Positions 33,571 to 45,185 of a stretch of 64,000 bases of DNA are shown piece by piece. The stretch covers positions 16,983,114 through 17,047,113 of the forward strand of contig JARZZO010000008.1 in assembly GCA_030544215.1 (NCBI GenBank). Reading direction: 5' to 3'. The stretch is from Zantedeschia hybrid cultivar. Its lineage: Eukaryota; Streptophyta; Magnoliopsida; Alismatales; Araceae. The translations under genes were made by a program, and so were the position numbers. The notes under the pieces were generated by a model. That model was given only the letters and a program-made list of their open reading frames with translations, had not been told where the DNA came from and searched no databases. Position 1 is the first letter of the stretch, and every line of letters begins with the position of its first letter.

Positions 33571-35156
33571 TGTTGGGATCCGGGCGGGACGCGAAGAACG
33601 CAGCGGAAACGAAGAACAAAATTAATCCCGCCCGATACCCGTTGATCCGATTCGGAACGAAAAACTCAAACCGAAAACTACGAGAAGTAATCCGATTACC
33701 GTGCGCGGATTCGAATCCGCTTCCGTCTCGGTTCCGTCGAGGTGATGCCGCAAGCCGCACAAGCGTCCGGCCTCCAGCGGTATCCACGCGATCCTCTGCG
33801 GTGATTCGTCCTCGATCCCTCGTCCGTTACAGCTCGCTCGCTGAAGATCCGTCGCCGCAACGGTTGCGGAAATCCCGCCGACGGGAATTCCCGACTTTCG
33901 GGAATCATACGCGGCGGAGACGGAAGCTGTTCTGGCGCGCCGAACAGGACGCCCAGAGGTGGAGAGAGAAAGGGGGGGTGACGGCCAGCAAGGGAAATCC
34001 TGGAGCTTGGCCCAGGGTTTCTCAACAGCGTGTATATATATTAAGTCGGCGCGACTTTTCACAAAAGTCCCCGAGTTAATATAAATCCCACTTATGTACC
34101 ACCGACTGAGAATCTTATTGCGTGTGACCCTCTAGGCCCATTCACCAGTCCGGTTTTCAGCCCGTTAAGTCCAATAACTAGTTATTGACTTATTGTAATT
34201 AATTAATATCTAGATATTAACTAATTACTCAACCGAATTATCATCGCATGTAAATTCGGTCGGACTTCTGATCAAGTTGGGTGCCAAGCAACACCGCATG
34301 ATCCCGGAAGGTAATGGGGTTCAGCAACCCACTCATGGAACCTGTCCGTCCACAGTTACCACGTGGCTATAATCCTTCGTTCGCACAATGCTCTCGCGTT
34401 AACCTAGGGTATGGTCAACTGTCAAACCCTAGATGGTCAACTCACTTGAATCAGACTCCGCTGTACAATATCCGAAAACCACTTTTCTGATATTGTTTCT
34501 GCTCTGGCCAGAGACTCCTGCGGATCTACTCTAGAGCATTCTCTCTCCAGTTACCTGAGAGCGAACGATCCTCTATTGAACACACAATCACCTTCGAAGG
34601 TCTTCCGCTGGACCCGATCCTTGACTATTAGAGATCCCGTGGATAGGGATTCGTAGGTCAAGGTCAAAGTCCAGAAGTCCACCGACAAGGTGTCTTTGGT
34701 GTCTCAAGTCCAAGGATCAACCACGCTACTGTGACGATGAATCAAGCCGATTGACAGTCAGGTAAATTACCATTCGGCGATTCATGTCGGATCAGTTCAG
34801 TGAACTCATTCTCCAATGAGCACCTACAGGTTTACCATTGTGTCTCCACACTAGTAACTAACGAGATCAGTCACCCTCATCATATGAGCTGGAATAACCT
34901 GTACTAGTCTAACCGGATGTTTGATGTCCTTCTCAAACATCCTACGACTAGGAACAATTGAGAATATGTGTTTATAAGTCATCAGTCTCATTATTATGAT
35001 CTCATCATAATCTGATGACTATTGCACATATTCATGGACTTCATTATGCGCAATTATAAATATGTCAATCTACATAATGAATTTAATGCCATTTATTAGT
35101 GAACCAGATTGAAATAGGTGCCTTATGATTGGCTTAGAGGACACATATATCCATCA
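33571..35156 (-). repeat. 3' LTR of the non-autonomous element
   Basis: In element orientation this is the downstream LTR. It is 1,586 bp and colinear with 41101-42686 without indels. A run of TATATATA near 34030-34044 could hold the TATA box. A 168-codon plus frame (33573-34079) also occurs at 41103-41609 only because the LTR is duplicated. Confidence 0.93.
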
Positions 35157-38010
35157 ATCTCCCACTTGGACTCAAGTCAATCACTTTCGCATTTGATCTC
35201 CATCAAATCTAAGTGATGCTCACAGAAAGTCTGTGACTAAGATTTGGTCAGGGATCTGCTAAATTATCTACAGATAGAATATTTCCATTACGTTATTTCC
35301 TCTTAATCTTTTGTCTCTAAACCAGTGAAAGAGCCTCAGAATGTTCTGCAACTTCTGAAGAGACCATGGCTCGATCATACAACTGATTGCTCCCACTGTT
35401 GTCCTACAACGATAGGATGGTATCAGAGACCTTTTAGAACTACATCTAGTTCAGGGATGAACCTTTTCATCCACACTATTCCAGTAACAGTATTACTTGT
35501 CTATGTCGTCATCTTAATATCGAGTTTTGGATTGGAACCATTCCAATCCATTCCTTTCTACCAGAAGGTTGAATCCATTATTTGACTTGAAATTTGAGTC
35601 AGTGTGACCTCATAGTTTCAAATCATCCTCTCCATATACGTGAATGCACCCTTAGCACTTCTCAAGCGCTTAATGATGCAATTCACTCATGTATCCTTTA
35701 AGGAACCTTTTTCTTTAAAGGAGTAAATTCCATATCTCAACGATTGAGACTTGTTATGAAATTTATGCCAAACATCTTGACATACAGGTCAATATAATAT
35801 CCCCACCAATCTATCTTAATAGATTCGTATTCCAATACGTGGGATATTATAACTAAATCCATTATGGAGGAAAACATAGTTAACAATGCTTTCACTAATA
35901 GTAACATCCTGAAGTCATTCTCAATGACTTTGATGTTATCATCATAAAGCATTATTAAAACGACCGTGCTCCCACTGTCCTTTCTGAACACACAGAATCC
36001 GTGATCATTCTTAACGATCACATAATATTTGACAATTAAGTCAAAAACTCTTATTACAACTTAGGAAGTTTCAGTTTGATTCAAAATAATTTTGAAATCA
36101 TAACTTGCTTCCTGGACATTCTAAAAGCTTTAAAGGTGTATCATATACATCTTTACCTCAATCACATTGAGTGGACGCTTTTAATATCCAACTGTCATCA
36201 TCTCATGATAGGCAGTATTGACAAGTAGAACTCTAATAAACTTATCAATCCCAAAGTTGTAATGACAGAGAGCATCATTATCATAGATTTTAGATCATAA
36301 TCTATTTTGAGCTCCTCTCATCTTGCTAAATCAGATATGTCAAACATATCCTTTTAGTCACTGAGAGAATCTCAAAAAAAATCTATGAAGCTCTCTGATG
36401 TGTCATGAGTGGTTCCAAACAACTAAAGATTATCTAATAATCTTATGTTAACTTGTGAATCTAGAACATCTTCTAATTTTATCAGCTCCCACTGTCTTCT
36501 TTGAGGACATATTCCTTTTCACAGAAGACAGCTTTCAGAACGATAATTATTTCATTATCGCCTGGCCAATAAATGTAATGTCCAAACTCTTCAGACATTT
36601 ACAAATTCACATCACGGTAATACCTGACTTTTAAATCAGGTTTGTTCATAATTCACACCTCATATGAATTATTTGGTTTCCATATCTTATATGGACACAC
36701 ACTGACTAATTTGGAACCATCTTTAAAGTATGGACATCTAATGTTCATACTATTGTTCAAAAAGACAAGAATTAGGCAAATCTTATTATGTATTGCACCA
36801 TATCTTAATAAGGTACAATTCCTCATTCTATCATATTTCTATGATGCACAATGAGGATCAATCGAGCGAGGATACAATTATCCTCTTAATGATTTATGTG
36901 AATCATATACCTAAGTATTAGTTTCTTTGATCAAATCAATAATTCTAATACTTCATATTGATCTCATACCTTAATCTCTCAGATGCATTTGACTTGTACT
37001 TCAGTAAGTACATACAGTCGAATCATTCCAAAAGTAAACTATAAGGTAAGTCAATAATAGTGATTATCTTTGGCCTTTGAGCTGTTTACATCAATATGCA
37101 TCAGCATCAATAATTTCTTATTGTACAACCCTATGTACAATACCATAGATAATCAGGACTCACACAGTTCATTTCTATAAGAGACTTGTGAACATTCATC
37201 ACATGAATGTCACTTCAAGAATCTATAGTGCATTGACTGATTCAAACAATCATTATTCTTCTCAATCAATGTTATTCTTGATTTCTCATGCAACTAAATA
37301 ACAATTATTCAGTTTCATATTTGACTCCTATAGATACACAAAGATTTTACTGTCTAACAGTAATCTATGAATATCATGAACAATAGTTGAGTCTAACTCA
37401 ACACTTGCATTTTCTCGATTTCCTTTTACTTGTCTAAGTCTGCATACTATCGCAGTTCTGAGAATCATTTCTAATATCTCATATTAGATACGCTAATTCT
37501 CCAATAGACATGCAAAAGACGATAATGAGAATACATGAAACTTCTTTCAAGTTCCATATTCTTTTTGCCTTTTACCAATATCCTTATATTGGTTGCAGTG
37601 GGAGAACTGCTACTTCTCTATCTCAGCTGACTTTCCTTTATCCTTTCAGGTGTGGGTTCGACCGTTTAAAATCTTACCACTTGCTATCTCAAAGGCACAT
37701 CATAAATATCTCTTCATCTTGGTCTATCCAAATAAGAGATTTCATGATAATCATTGCCTTTTAATAAGGCATACCATGAGCACCTCTTCACCTTGGTCTA
37801 TCCAAGTAAGAGGATTCATGATATCTGATTAGGATAGTGACTTTCACTTGGCCCTGAAGACATTCTTCAGAGTTTTCTAGTCAGTCTGAATATGAGAAGT
37901 ATTGGCATCCAATATGCCAACTTCTCGAATAGATGACATTTTAGTGAATCGAAGGAAATAACGTGATTTAAGCAGATAGTTCTGATAATTCAATTATGGT
38001 CTTTTGTCTT
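35157..38010 (-). pseudogene. eroded copia gag-pol inside the non-autonomous element
   Basis: Minus-strand reading at 36021-35737 still resembles the copia RT centre (VFRKDSGSTVVLIMLYDDN, where families have YVDD). Around 37945 an ATG begins a short copia-gag-like start with GILDAN, quickly followed by stops. A duplicated segment near 37690-37830 contains ggatagaccaag twice. Everything between is saturated with stops and I cannot follow a frame. The decay far exceeds the divergence of the LTRs, so it was inherited from the parent copy. A purine-rich tract (aagtgggaga on the minus strand at about 35157-35168) precedes the 3' LTR and is the likely polypurine tract. Confidence 0.65.
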
Positions 38011-38112
38011 GAATTATTTCCCACTATTTTTCGACGGACTGTATAACCTTCATGTATACAGAACGGAAGACTCCGACGGTCTTCTAGTGAGGATCAGAAT
38101 CTCCAAGAATCA

Positions 38113-38459
38113 CAGTATGACCTCGGGTAAACACATAGTATCATACCATTATCTTAGAGCAACCATCTCATGGTAATTGCAACTCCTTGCAATATCCGAT
38201 CTTACTTCGGCTCCCAGGTCTTTAATGGTCCCGGGTAAACACAGTAGACCATTATACCTGGTCTAAGCTTTACCATCAATACACGACAGAGTAGAGTAAG
38301 AATGCAGCTCCTGGGTAAACGCGAGGATAGCTACACCGTTCCTCTATTCCAATCTCAAGGCATCATAATGCCATAGTTAATAGTCCTTTCATCAAATGGT
38401 GGCAGATCTCGGGTAAACGCGTAGTATCTGTCATCACTGAATCAAGTTCTAAGAACTAT
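38113..38459 (-). promoter_or_regulatory. four-hairpin leader module, copy in the non-autonomous element
   Basis: Read on the minus strand in element order: hairpin 1 (stem 38426-38432 with 38401-38407), hairpin 2 (38329-38335 with 38303-38309), hairpin 3 (38247-38254 with 38223-38230, TAATGGTC/GACCATTA) and hairpin 4 (38141-38146 with 38115-38120, GTATGA/TCATAC). The apical loops all hold G[CT]GTTTACCC. A further stem (38454-38459 with 38373-38378) encloses hairpin 1. The module lies just upstream of the decayed gag start. The same four hairpins occur in the same order at 49977-50320. Confidence 0.75.
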
Positions 38460-39295
38460 ATTGATGGAGAGCCACGCGGTACGTTCTCAATGACTCGCGC
38501 TCCGGCTTAGACTTTATGTTGAAGGTTTTTGTTTATATTAAGTTGGTCTCATCCTAGGTGATAGTTTATAAATATATCGTATATATTTAACTATACCTAG
38601 ATATTAGCAATCGATTCATAATCAATAACTAAAAGCATGCATCATCCATACATGTTCATTATGTGGTCATGGACAGCACGGTGATTAACTGGAGCCAAAC
38701 AATTAATCACCAAAACTATATAACACTTATATAATCTAAACATGCAAACACATAGCCACTGGTGATCTCATCCCCTGTCGCCTTCTTGGTTGCATTTGTG
38801 GATCATCCTCGCCTCTCCTCGGCCGACGCGATCAAATACAAATATTATTTATTTTGAAACAATTTCAAATACAAATAAATTGTAAGAGAAAGCCTTATGG
38901 CCGAGTACAATAACAGAGGGAGATAGAATTACAATGGAATGGAGAGAGGGAGGCACACAAGCCTCATTAATTAACACTTAATTAATAAACATTCACATTC
39001 CATAACAATCCACAAAATCACACACCATCAAATGATATGAAATTTAACTAAGTGCATGTCCATGACCACCACAAATTTTAACCATCCACACATGATAAAG
39101 CACATCACATGAAGGCTAAAATTTTGAAAATATAATAATTTTGGCTTTCTTAAAACCTGGGTTCCAATCAAAATTGGATAATTTGAATTTTCGAAAATCT
39201 TATTTTCTAACATGCAATAAATCTAATTTAAATCATTAAACACATCAACATGTGCACACAAATCGAAAATTAAAATTCTAAAATATTCCATGCAT

Positions 39296-40138
39296 AATTT
39301 AGAACATTTATAAATTAATTAATCTAACACTTAGATTAATTTTAAATCACATTAATAACAATTATTAATGCGAAACAATCTAACATTTAGATAGACTTAA
39401 AAATTCCTAAATAACATTTATAAAGGAATTTTCAACTCAAATTATTAACCCCTTAACAACTCCTTGTTAATAAACCCCTTTATTTAAATCATATTTCTCA
39501 ATAACCATTATTAAGAAATAATAATTAGAACATTTCTAATTAAAATAGTCTAACATCTTAGACTTAATTTAATCCTTTAATAGCATTTATAAAAGATTAA
39601 ATTCCAAGTGGATTAGATCATTAAAACCAATAATTAAGAGATTCAAGAGTAAACTAATTAATAATCTTAATAACCATTATTAAGACTTAATTAATACTTA
39701 ATAACTTTTATTAAGATTCATTACTCAAGAATTAATTAACTTAATTATAACATTTATAAAAAGTTAATTAATCACTTAACAACTATTATTAAGTGTTTCC
39801 AAATTATTAAAATAATTCTCTAACAACAATTGCTAAAGAATTATCTAATTGGTTAATTAAAATAAAGTTAACAACATTTGTCAATTAATTTTAAAACCAT
39901 GATAATTATCTAATCCCTTAAATAATTAACAACGATTGTTAATAAATTTTAAGATCCCATCTTAAATATAAGTTAACAACATTTGTTAATTATAAATTAA
40001 GATCACATCTTAACTCATAATCCCCTTTTAAACTTAAAATTATAAATTTAAGTATAAAACACTTTTAAATAAATTTATTTTAATTTTAAGGTAAAGGGAA
40101 TCATGTCAACCCTTTATGTAAGATCATATCTTACATAA
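39296..40138 (-). repeat. array of about 18 short hairpins in the leader
   Basis: Back-to-back inverted repeats with 6-15-bp stems and 3-4-base loops fill this stretch. Perfect examples are 39351-39369, 39523-39541, 39547-39564, 39665-39685 (9+3+9), 39697-39715, 39925-39943, 39948-39966, 39973-39989, 39997-40013 and 40114-40138 (11+3+11). Larger stems enclose smaller ones at 39401-39432 and 39731-39772 (12 bp). Stem sequences differ from unit to unit, so this is not a simple tandem repeat. In several stems the only mismatch is C opposite A on the plus strand, which is G-U on the element's own (minus) RNA. Confidence 0.7.
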
Positions 40139-40309
40139 GTTAAACCCAATTGACTACTAAGATCAAATCTCAATAAGTTCATAATTAACTGGAAAAATAA
40201 TATTAAAACAGTTTTAAATTATTTAACTTCAATTCCAGTTAATAGGGGTTGGGGTTTAGGGGTTTAAATAAGGGGTTAAATAGATTAAATGGGCTGGGGT
40301 TAAATAGGC

Positions 40310-40640
40310 CCAATTTGCCTATTAAATTGGGCCCAGGGCCTGGTCTGGCTCGGGCTGGGGCAACCTGGCCCAGCCCCTGGTCCGGCCCTGGCTCGAGCCA
40401 GGCAGGGCCCTGGCTCGGGCGACCTGGCCGAGCCAGGTCGGGCGCCTGGTGCGCCCGGGCCAGGCCCAGGCCGCCCGGCCAAACCGGCTCGGACCGGCTC
40501 GGGACCGGCCGGTCCAGGCCCATCTGCTGCAGGTTCGACCAGTTCAGATTTTAGGGTTTTTCAGCCCTGTTTGAAGCCTGTTTTGGGCGGCGCCGCCGCC
40601 GCCGCCGGCCGCTAGGGTGGCCGGAATTCGCAGAGGGATG
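40310..40640 (-). repeat. GC-rich structured segment between PBS and hairpin array
   Basis: An abrupt GC-rich island in AT-rich surroundings, built from ccaggcccagg / ctggctcgagccag-type words. Many are self-complementary (for example ctggctcgagccag at about 40388), followed by a gccgcc run near 40590-40608. Overlapping open frames on both strands are low-complexity. Confidence 0.5.
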
Positions 40641-41084
40641 TCACCACTTCCATTTCCTCCACCGGTGGTGGCCGGACGGCGACTCCTTCGCCGCCGGTGA
40701 ACCTCCAAAGTTGGAGATTTGTGCAGTTTCGCAGATTTCAGCTTTTCCTCAATTCTTTTTCAACTTTTGAAAATTATGGGAAGAAAAGCTCCACCGGCCG
40801 CCATTGAAATTTTCCGGGGATGGCGAGGGGTAGCTGGTCATACCAGCAAACCCACAGAGATGGTCCAACCATCATTAATCCCCTTTTGAAGCCCACAAAT
40901 CCGGTTCTTCATCACCATGAAGAACGCGATGAAACCCCAAAAAAAATTTCGTTTTTCGCACAGAAAAATTAAATTCGAAATTCTAAGTTCATCCCATGAA
41001 CAATATCTATGAAGAAAAACGAATTCATGCATGAAATAATTTAGAATAATAATTTTATCGTTCCGGAGCGGATCAGAGCGGAAC

Positions 41085-41099
41085 CTGGCTCTGATACCA
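41085..41099 (-). other. primer binding site of the non-autonomous element
   Basis: On the minus strand TGGTATCAGAGCCAG begins one base after the 5' LTR end (41101). TGGTATCAGAGC is the complement of the initiator tRNA-Met 3' end used by many plant copia elements. This fixes the element as minus-strand. Confidence 0.88.
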
Positions 41100-41100
41100 C

Positions 41101-42686
41101 TGTTGGGATCCGGGCGGGACGCGAAGAACGCAGCGGAAACGAAGAACAAAATTAATCCCGCCCGATACCCGCTGATCCGATTCGGAACGAAAAACTCAAA
41201 CCGAAAACTACGAGAAGTAATCCGATTACCGTGCGCGGATTCGAATCCGCTTCCGTCTCGGTTCCGTCGAGGTGATGCCGCAAGCCGCACAAGCGTCCGG
41301 CCTCCAGCGGTATCCACGCGATCCTCTGCGGTGATTCGTCCTCGATCCCTCGTCCGTTACAGCTCGCTCGCTGAAGATCCGTCGCCGCAACGGTTGCGGA
41401 AATCCCGCCGACGGGAATTCCCGACTTTCGGGAATCATACGCGGCGGAGACGGAAGCTGTTCTGGCGCGCCGAACAGGACGCCCAGAGGTGGAGAGAGAA
41501 AGGGGGGGTGACGGCCAGCAAGGGAAATCCTGGAGCTTGGCCCAGGGTTTCTCAACAGCGTGTATATATATTAAGTCGGCGCGACTTTTCACAAAAGTCC
41601 CCGAGTTAATATAAATCCCACTTATGTACCACCGACTGAGAATCTTATTGCGTGTGACCCTCTAGGCCCATTCACCAGTCCGGTTTTCAGCCCGTTAAGT
41701 CCAATAACTAGTTATTGACTTATTGTAATTAATTAATATCTAGATATTAACTAATTACTCAACCGAATTATCATCGCATGTAAATTCGGTCGGACTTCTG
41801 ATCAAGTTGGGTGCCAAGCAACACCGCATGATCCCGGAAGGTAATGGGGTTCAGCAACCCACTCATGGAACCTGTCCGTCCACAGTTACCACGTGGCTAT
41901 AATCCTTCGTTCGCACAATGCTCTCGCGTTAACCTAGGGTATGGTCAACTGTCAAACCCTAGATGGTCAACTCACTTGAATCAGACTCCGCTGTACAATA
42001 TCCGAAAACCACTTTTCTGATATTGTTTCTGCTCTGGCCAGAGACTCCTGCGGATCTACTCTAGAGCATTCTCTCTCCAGTTACCTGAGAGCGAACGATC
42101 CTCTATTGAACACACAATCACCTTCGAAGGTCTTCCGCTGGACCCGATCCTTGACTATTAGAAATCCCGTGGATAGGGATTCGTAGGTCAAGGTCAAAGT
42201 CCAGAAGTCCACCGACAAGGTGTCTTTGGTGTCTCAAGTCCAAGGATCAACCACGCTACTGTGACGATGAATCAAGCCGATTGACAGTCAGGTAAATTAC
42301 CATTCGGCGATTCATGTCGGATCAGTTCAGTGAACTCATTCTCCAATGAGCACCTACAGGTTTACCATTGTGTCTCCACACTAGTAACTAACGAGATCAG
42401 TCACCCTCATCATATGAGCTGGAATAACCTGTACTAGTCTAACCGGATGTTTGATGTCCTTCTCAAACATCCTACGACTAGGAACAATTGAGAATATGTG
42501 TTTATAAGTCATCAGTCTCATTATTATGATCTCATCATAATCTGATGACTATTGCACATATTCATGGACTTCATTATGCGCAATTATAAATATGTCAATC
42601 TACATAATGAATTTAATGCCATTTATTAGTGAACCAGATTGAAATAGGTGCCTTATGATTGGCTTAGAGGACACCTATATCCATCA
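41101..42686 (-). repeat. 5' LTR of the non-autonomous element
   Basis: In element orientation it begins TGATGGATATAGG at 42686 and ends CCCAACA at 41101. It is 1,586 bp with only three differences spotted against the other copy. It would drive transcription of the structured leader. Confidence 0.93.
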
Positions 42687-42691
42687 AGTCC

Positions 42692-43287
42692 TATATCGGC
42701 TGCCACCGTTAAACAACTTTTATCTTCCGCTATAAATACACGGCTATTTTTTACCAAAGGTATGTCTTCGAGACCCCAAGGACTACAGTCCAAAAAGCAT
42801 TAAAGCTACTTCTTCCACCTCTTCGCCTTTTGAATCGAATCATCTTCAGAAACTAACTAAACCGTCGGAAGGGGTTCCTTAGGGCCGAAGCCCGGGACTC
42901 CTATTGACTGGTTTTTCTTCTTCTTTCCCTCCTTCTGCAGGGGCTTCGGTTCGAATCTTCGCCGACCTCTCCGAGTCGGTCTCGGCCACTGACCTCGGAT
43001 CTTCTCCCTCCGGTCTCGACGTCATTCGCCGACTGATCTTCCTCGTCCGAAAGTGCCTCGGCTCCGCCTCGCGCCAGCTGTTCCTCGTTCGGAGGAGCCT
43101 CGGCCACGCCTTCCGTAGGCTAGCCCACATCCGACCGGTTGTCCCTCGGCTTCGGATCATCGGCCTCGTCTCCACCCTCGTCGCGTTTCGGATCCTCGTC
43201 GGGCCTCTTCTCCGATCCGATCCTATTTCGGATCCCAACTTCGGATTCCAGTCTTGGAATCCGGTTGTGATAGCTTCAGCTACATCA
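42692..43287 (+). repeat. gypsy 3' LTR, second part
   Basis: Resumes at ctatatcggctgccaccg, matching 22122 onward of the 5' LTR, and ends GCTACATCA. It is followed by the TSD cttgt (43288-43292). Open frames here duplicate those in the 5' LTR and are not genes. Confidence 0.92.
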
Positions 43288-43292
43288 CTTGT

Positions 43293-44535
43293 TATATAAG
43301 ATTCAGTGTTAAAATGGTGCTTGTTCTATTTTGAGTAAGACCGGGTCATAATGGAAGTCTTTATATGAATACTACTTATTTGTGCATGTATAGTATAGAT
43401 ATTAGTCCACATTAAATATGACTATTAGATGGATGAATTGATCGTCTTTAAGGGGAAAAAAGCGTGATCTTTTTATATACTTACTAACCGTTAATCTTTT
43501 TATATTCTTACTAAACAATCCCAGGTATGTGAAAAAAATCACTTCTTAGAATTCTTGTTTCTAAGACGGCGTTGTCACAGAGTTTTATTTTTGAATTAAA
43601 CATAGCTTTCGAAAAACTCCGTAGAGAATTAAATATAGAGCCCAAGTCCAAATCTGAAAAGCCAAGTAATACTGGGCGTGGGTTAAAAAATGGACTTGAT
43701 TTTAGAAGAATATTTACTGGTTCGTAAAGTCCAATGCAAATCCAACATGTGGACAATTGACACCCCAGTTAGGGTAATACCCCGTGCACTGACCCTGGCT
43801 GCAGCACTGTGGGTTAAACAAAAAATAATATTTTTTTAAAAAAATTTAGATGGATTTTGAGGTGTCCTACACGTCGTCTGTACAGATTAATTTCTAATTA
43901 GATGATCGAAAAATTTAAAAAAATCAAAAGTTGAGCCTCAATGAATAATAAAAAATGCACTTAATGGGTCGAACTCAACAACAAAGACGTCATGCTGACG
44001 TGGGAAGATGCGTGGACGGATAATGAAATGTTGGCAGTTTACCGAATCACTGCACTCGGTAAATAAAGATACATAAATAACAGATTTTTTTTTTTTTGAC
44101 CATAAAAAAAAGATAAATATGCATTACGAAGTAGTGAGTTCGTAATGTGCTGTACGCAAGAGTCGATATTAAACGTGCCCCCTTGCTCAGAGGTCTAGAT
44201 GCCTCTGAAATAGTGTAAGCGGCATCCAATTGAAACTGGACTTGGCCAAGGCCCAGGTTTTACGAAAGGAAAAGGAGAAAGTCTTGCTGTAATACTGGCA
44301 TCCAATTGCCACGGTACTGTTCGGCATTGTAATGAGTATACCATAGTTTTTTGAATTCTTCTAGATCGTCTATATTGGTTGATCATAGATTCGATTGTTC
44401 TAAAAAAATTTAAAAAATCAAAAATTATTATTAGGGTTGACCCATGAGGAATAACTTTTATGGTTTATTGTGGCTCGTGTTTAACATTGTCTAATTAGAG
44501 ATCGACCCATATAGCTAGACACATAGAACACATCA
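43293..44535. other. unassigned region between the two nests
   Basis: No gene found. About 43772-44065 has weakly complementary ends (taccccgtgcactgaccc against taccgagtgcagtgattcgg) and internal ttttaaaaaaattt arms like those of the foldback MITEs, so it may be a decayed member. No target duplication was found. Confidence 0.4.
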
Positions 44536-44696
44536 GTCCCAACCTGTGTTTGTTTATTCGCGTATTATACGCGTCCGTACGTATATTTGAAAAAAACGGA
44601 CGTATGCCGAACAGTAGCCAAACATGCGGTAAAATTCGCATCTTTTACTGTTGGACATATTATACGGATATAATACGCCATACGTATTAAACGGAT

Positions 44697-45185
44697 GGTA
44701 AAATTCGGCCCATGTCCCGCGGCCTAGTTATCCGGCGGCCCAATTCCCGGCTCACTCCCTCCAACCCTAAATCCCCAAAACCTGTTACCCCCAAAGCATC
44801 CCGAGCATCCAGCAATTCCAGCAGCGCCATCGTCGCCGAGCATCCCGAGCATCCTGGGCACTGCACCGCCGTCGCCGCGCCACCGCTGAGCAACCACCGC
44901 CGTCGCCGCGCCACCGCCGCCGGTAGCTCAAAGCCCCCCGAGCATCCAGCAGCGCCGTCGTCGCCGAGCATCCTGGGCACTGCACCGCCGTTGCCGCGCC
45001 ACCGCCACCGCCGCCGTCGCCGTGCCACCGCCGCCGGTAGCTCAAAGCCCCCCGAGCATCCAGCCATTCCAGCAGCGCCGTGGTGTTTGTGGAGTCTGGT
45101 CGCTGGGCACTGCACCGCCGTCGCCGCGCCACTGCCACCGCCGAAGCCTCCGACCGTCAAGCTTCCACCGCCTTTTGGTGAGCAT
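44697..45185 (+). repeat. GC-rich tandem repeat in the 5' part of the hAT element
   Basis: A roughly 114-bp unit recurs two to three times: ggtagctcaaagcccc starts at 44922 and 45036, and ctgggcactgcaccgccg occurs three times. The region is rich in ccgccg and would yield a proline/alanine-rich or arginine-rich product, depending on frame. It is followed by a possible splice donor (ttttg then GTGAGC at about 45178). It is more likely a leader exon than a separate gene. Confidence 0.45.

Larger units (their letters stand above)
33571..42686 (-). mobile_element. young non-autonomous copia-type LTR element (LARD-like), 9.1 kb
   Basis: The TSD agtcc is at 33566-33570 and 42687-42691. On the minus strand the LTRs run TGATGGATATA to CCCAACA, each exactly 1,586 bp (33571-35156 and 41101-42686). 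I found only three differences (near 33652/41182, 34633/42163 and 35145/42675). The PBS after the 5' LTR is the initiator-tRNA-Met complement. The 5.9-kb internal region has no intact gene, only heavily mutated copia gag and RT traces. The LTR and leader resemble those of the copia element at 47896, so they are one family. The young LTRs and dead interior mean it moved using proteins from another copy. Confidence 0.93.
21812..43287 (+). mobile_element. Tat-like Ty3/gypsy retrotransposon hosting two later insertions
   Basis: The 5-bp TSD cttgt is at 21807-21811 and 43288-43292. The LTRs begin TGATGAGG and end TACATCA. The 5' LTR is 21812-22718; the 3' LTR is split into 33245-33570 and 42692-43287 by another element. 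Without the inserts (a solo LTR at 25431-26758 and the copia-type element at 33571-42686) it would be about 11 kb. Order: LTR, PBS, gag-protease, RT, truncated RNase H, integrase, 71-bp tandem array, antisense gene, purine-rich tract, LTR. A long 3' region with tandem repeats and an antisense gene is characteristic of the Tat lineage. gag-pol has many stops and is dead. Confidence 0.92.

Noticed and set aside
33573..34079. 168-codon open frame, conserved again at 41103-41609, as a conserved gene
   Set aside because: The two copies are the LTRs of one element, identical by recent duplication. There is no domain, and overlapping frames are open on the other strand too.
39296..40138. CRISPR-like array of regular repeats
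   Set aside because: Plant nuclear DNA; stems differ from unit to unit, there is no constant repeat with unique spacers, and it lies inside an LTR element leader.
43772..44065. Further MITE with weak inverted ends
   Set aside because: End similarity is short and no target duplication was found; kept only as a remark.
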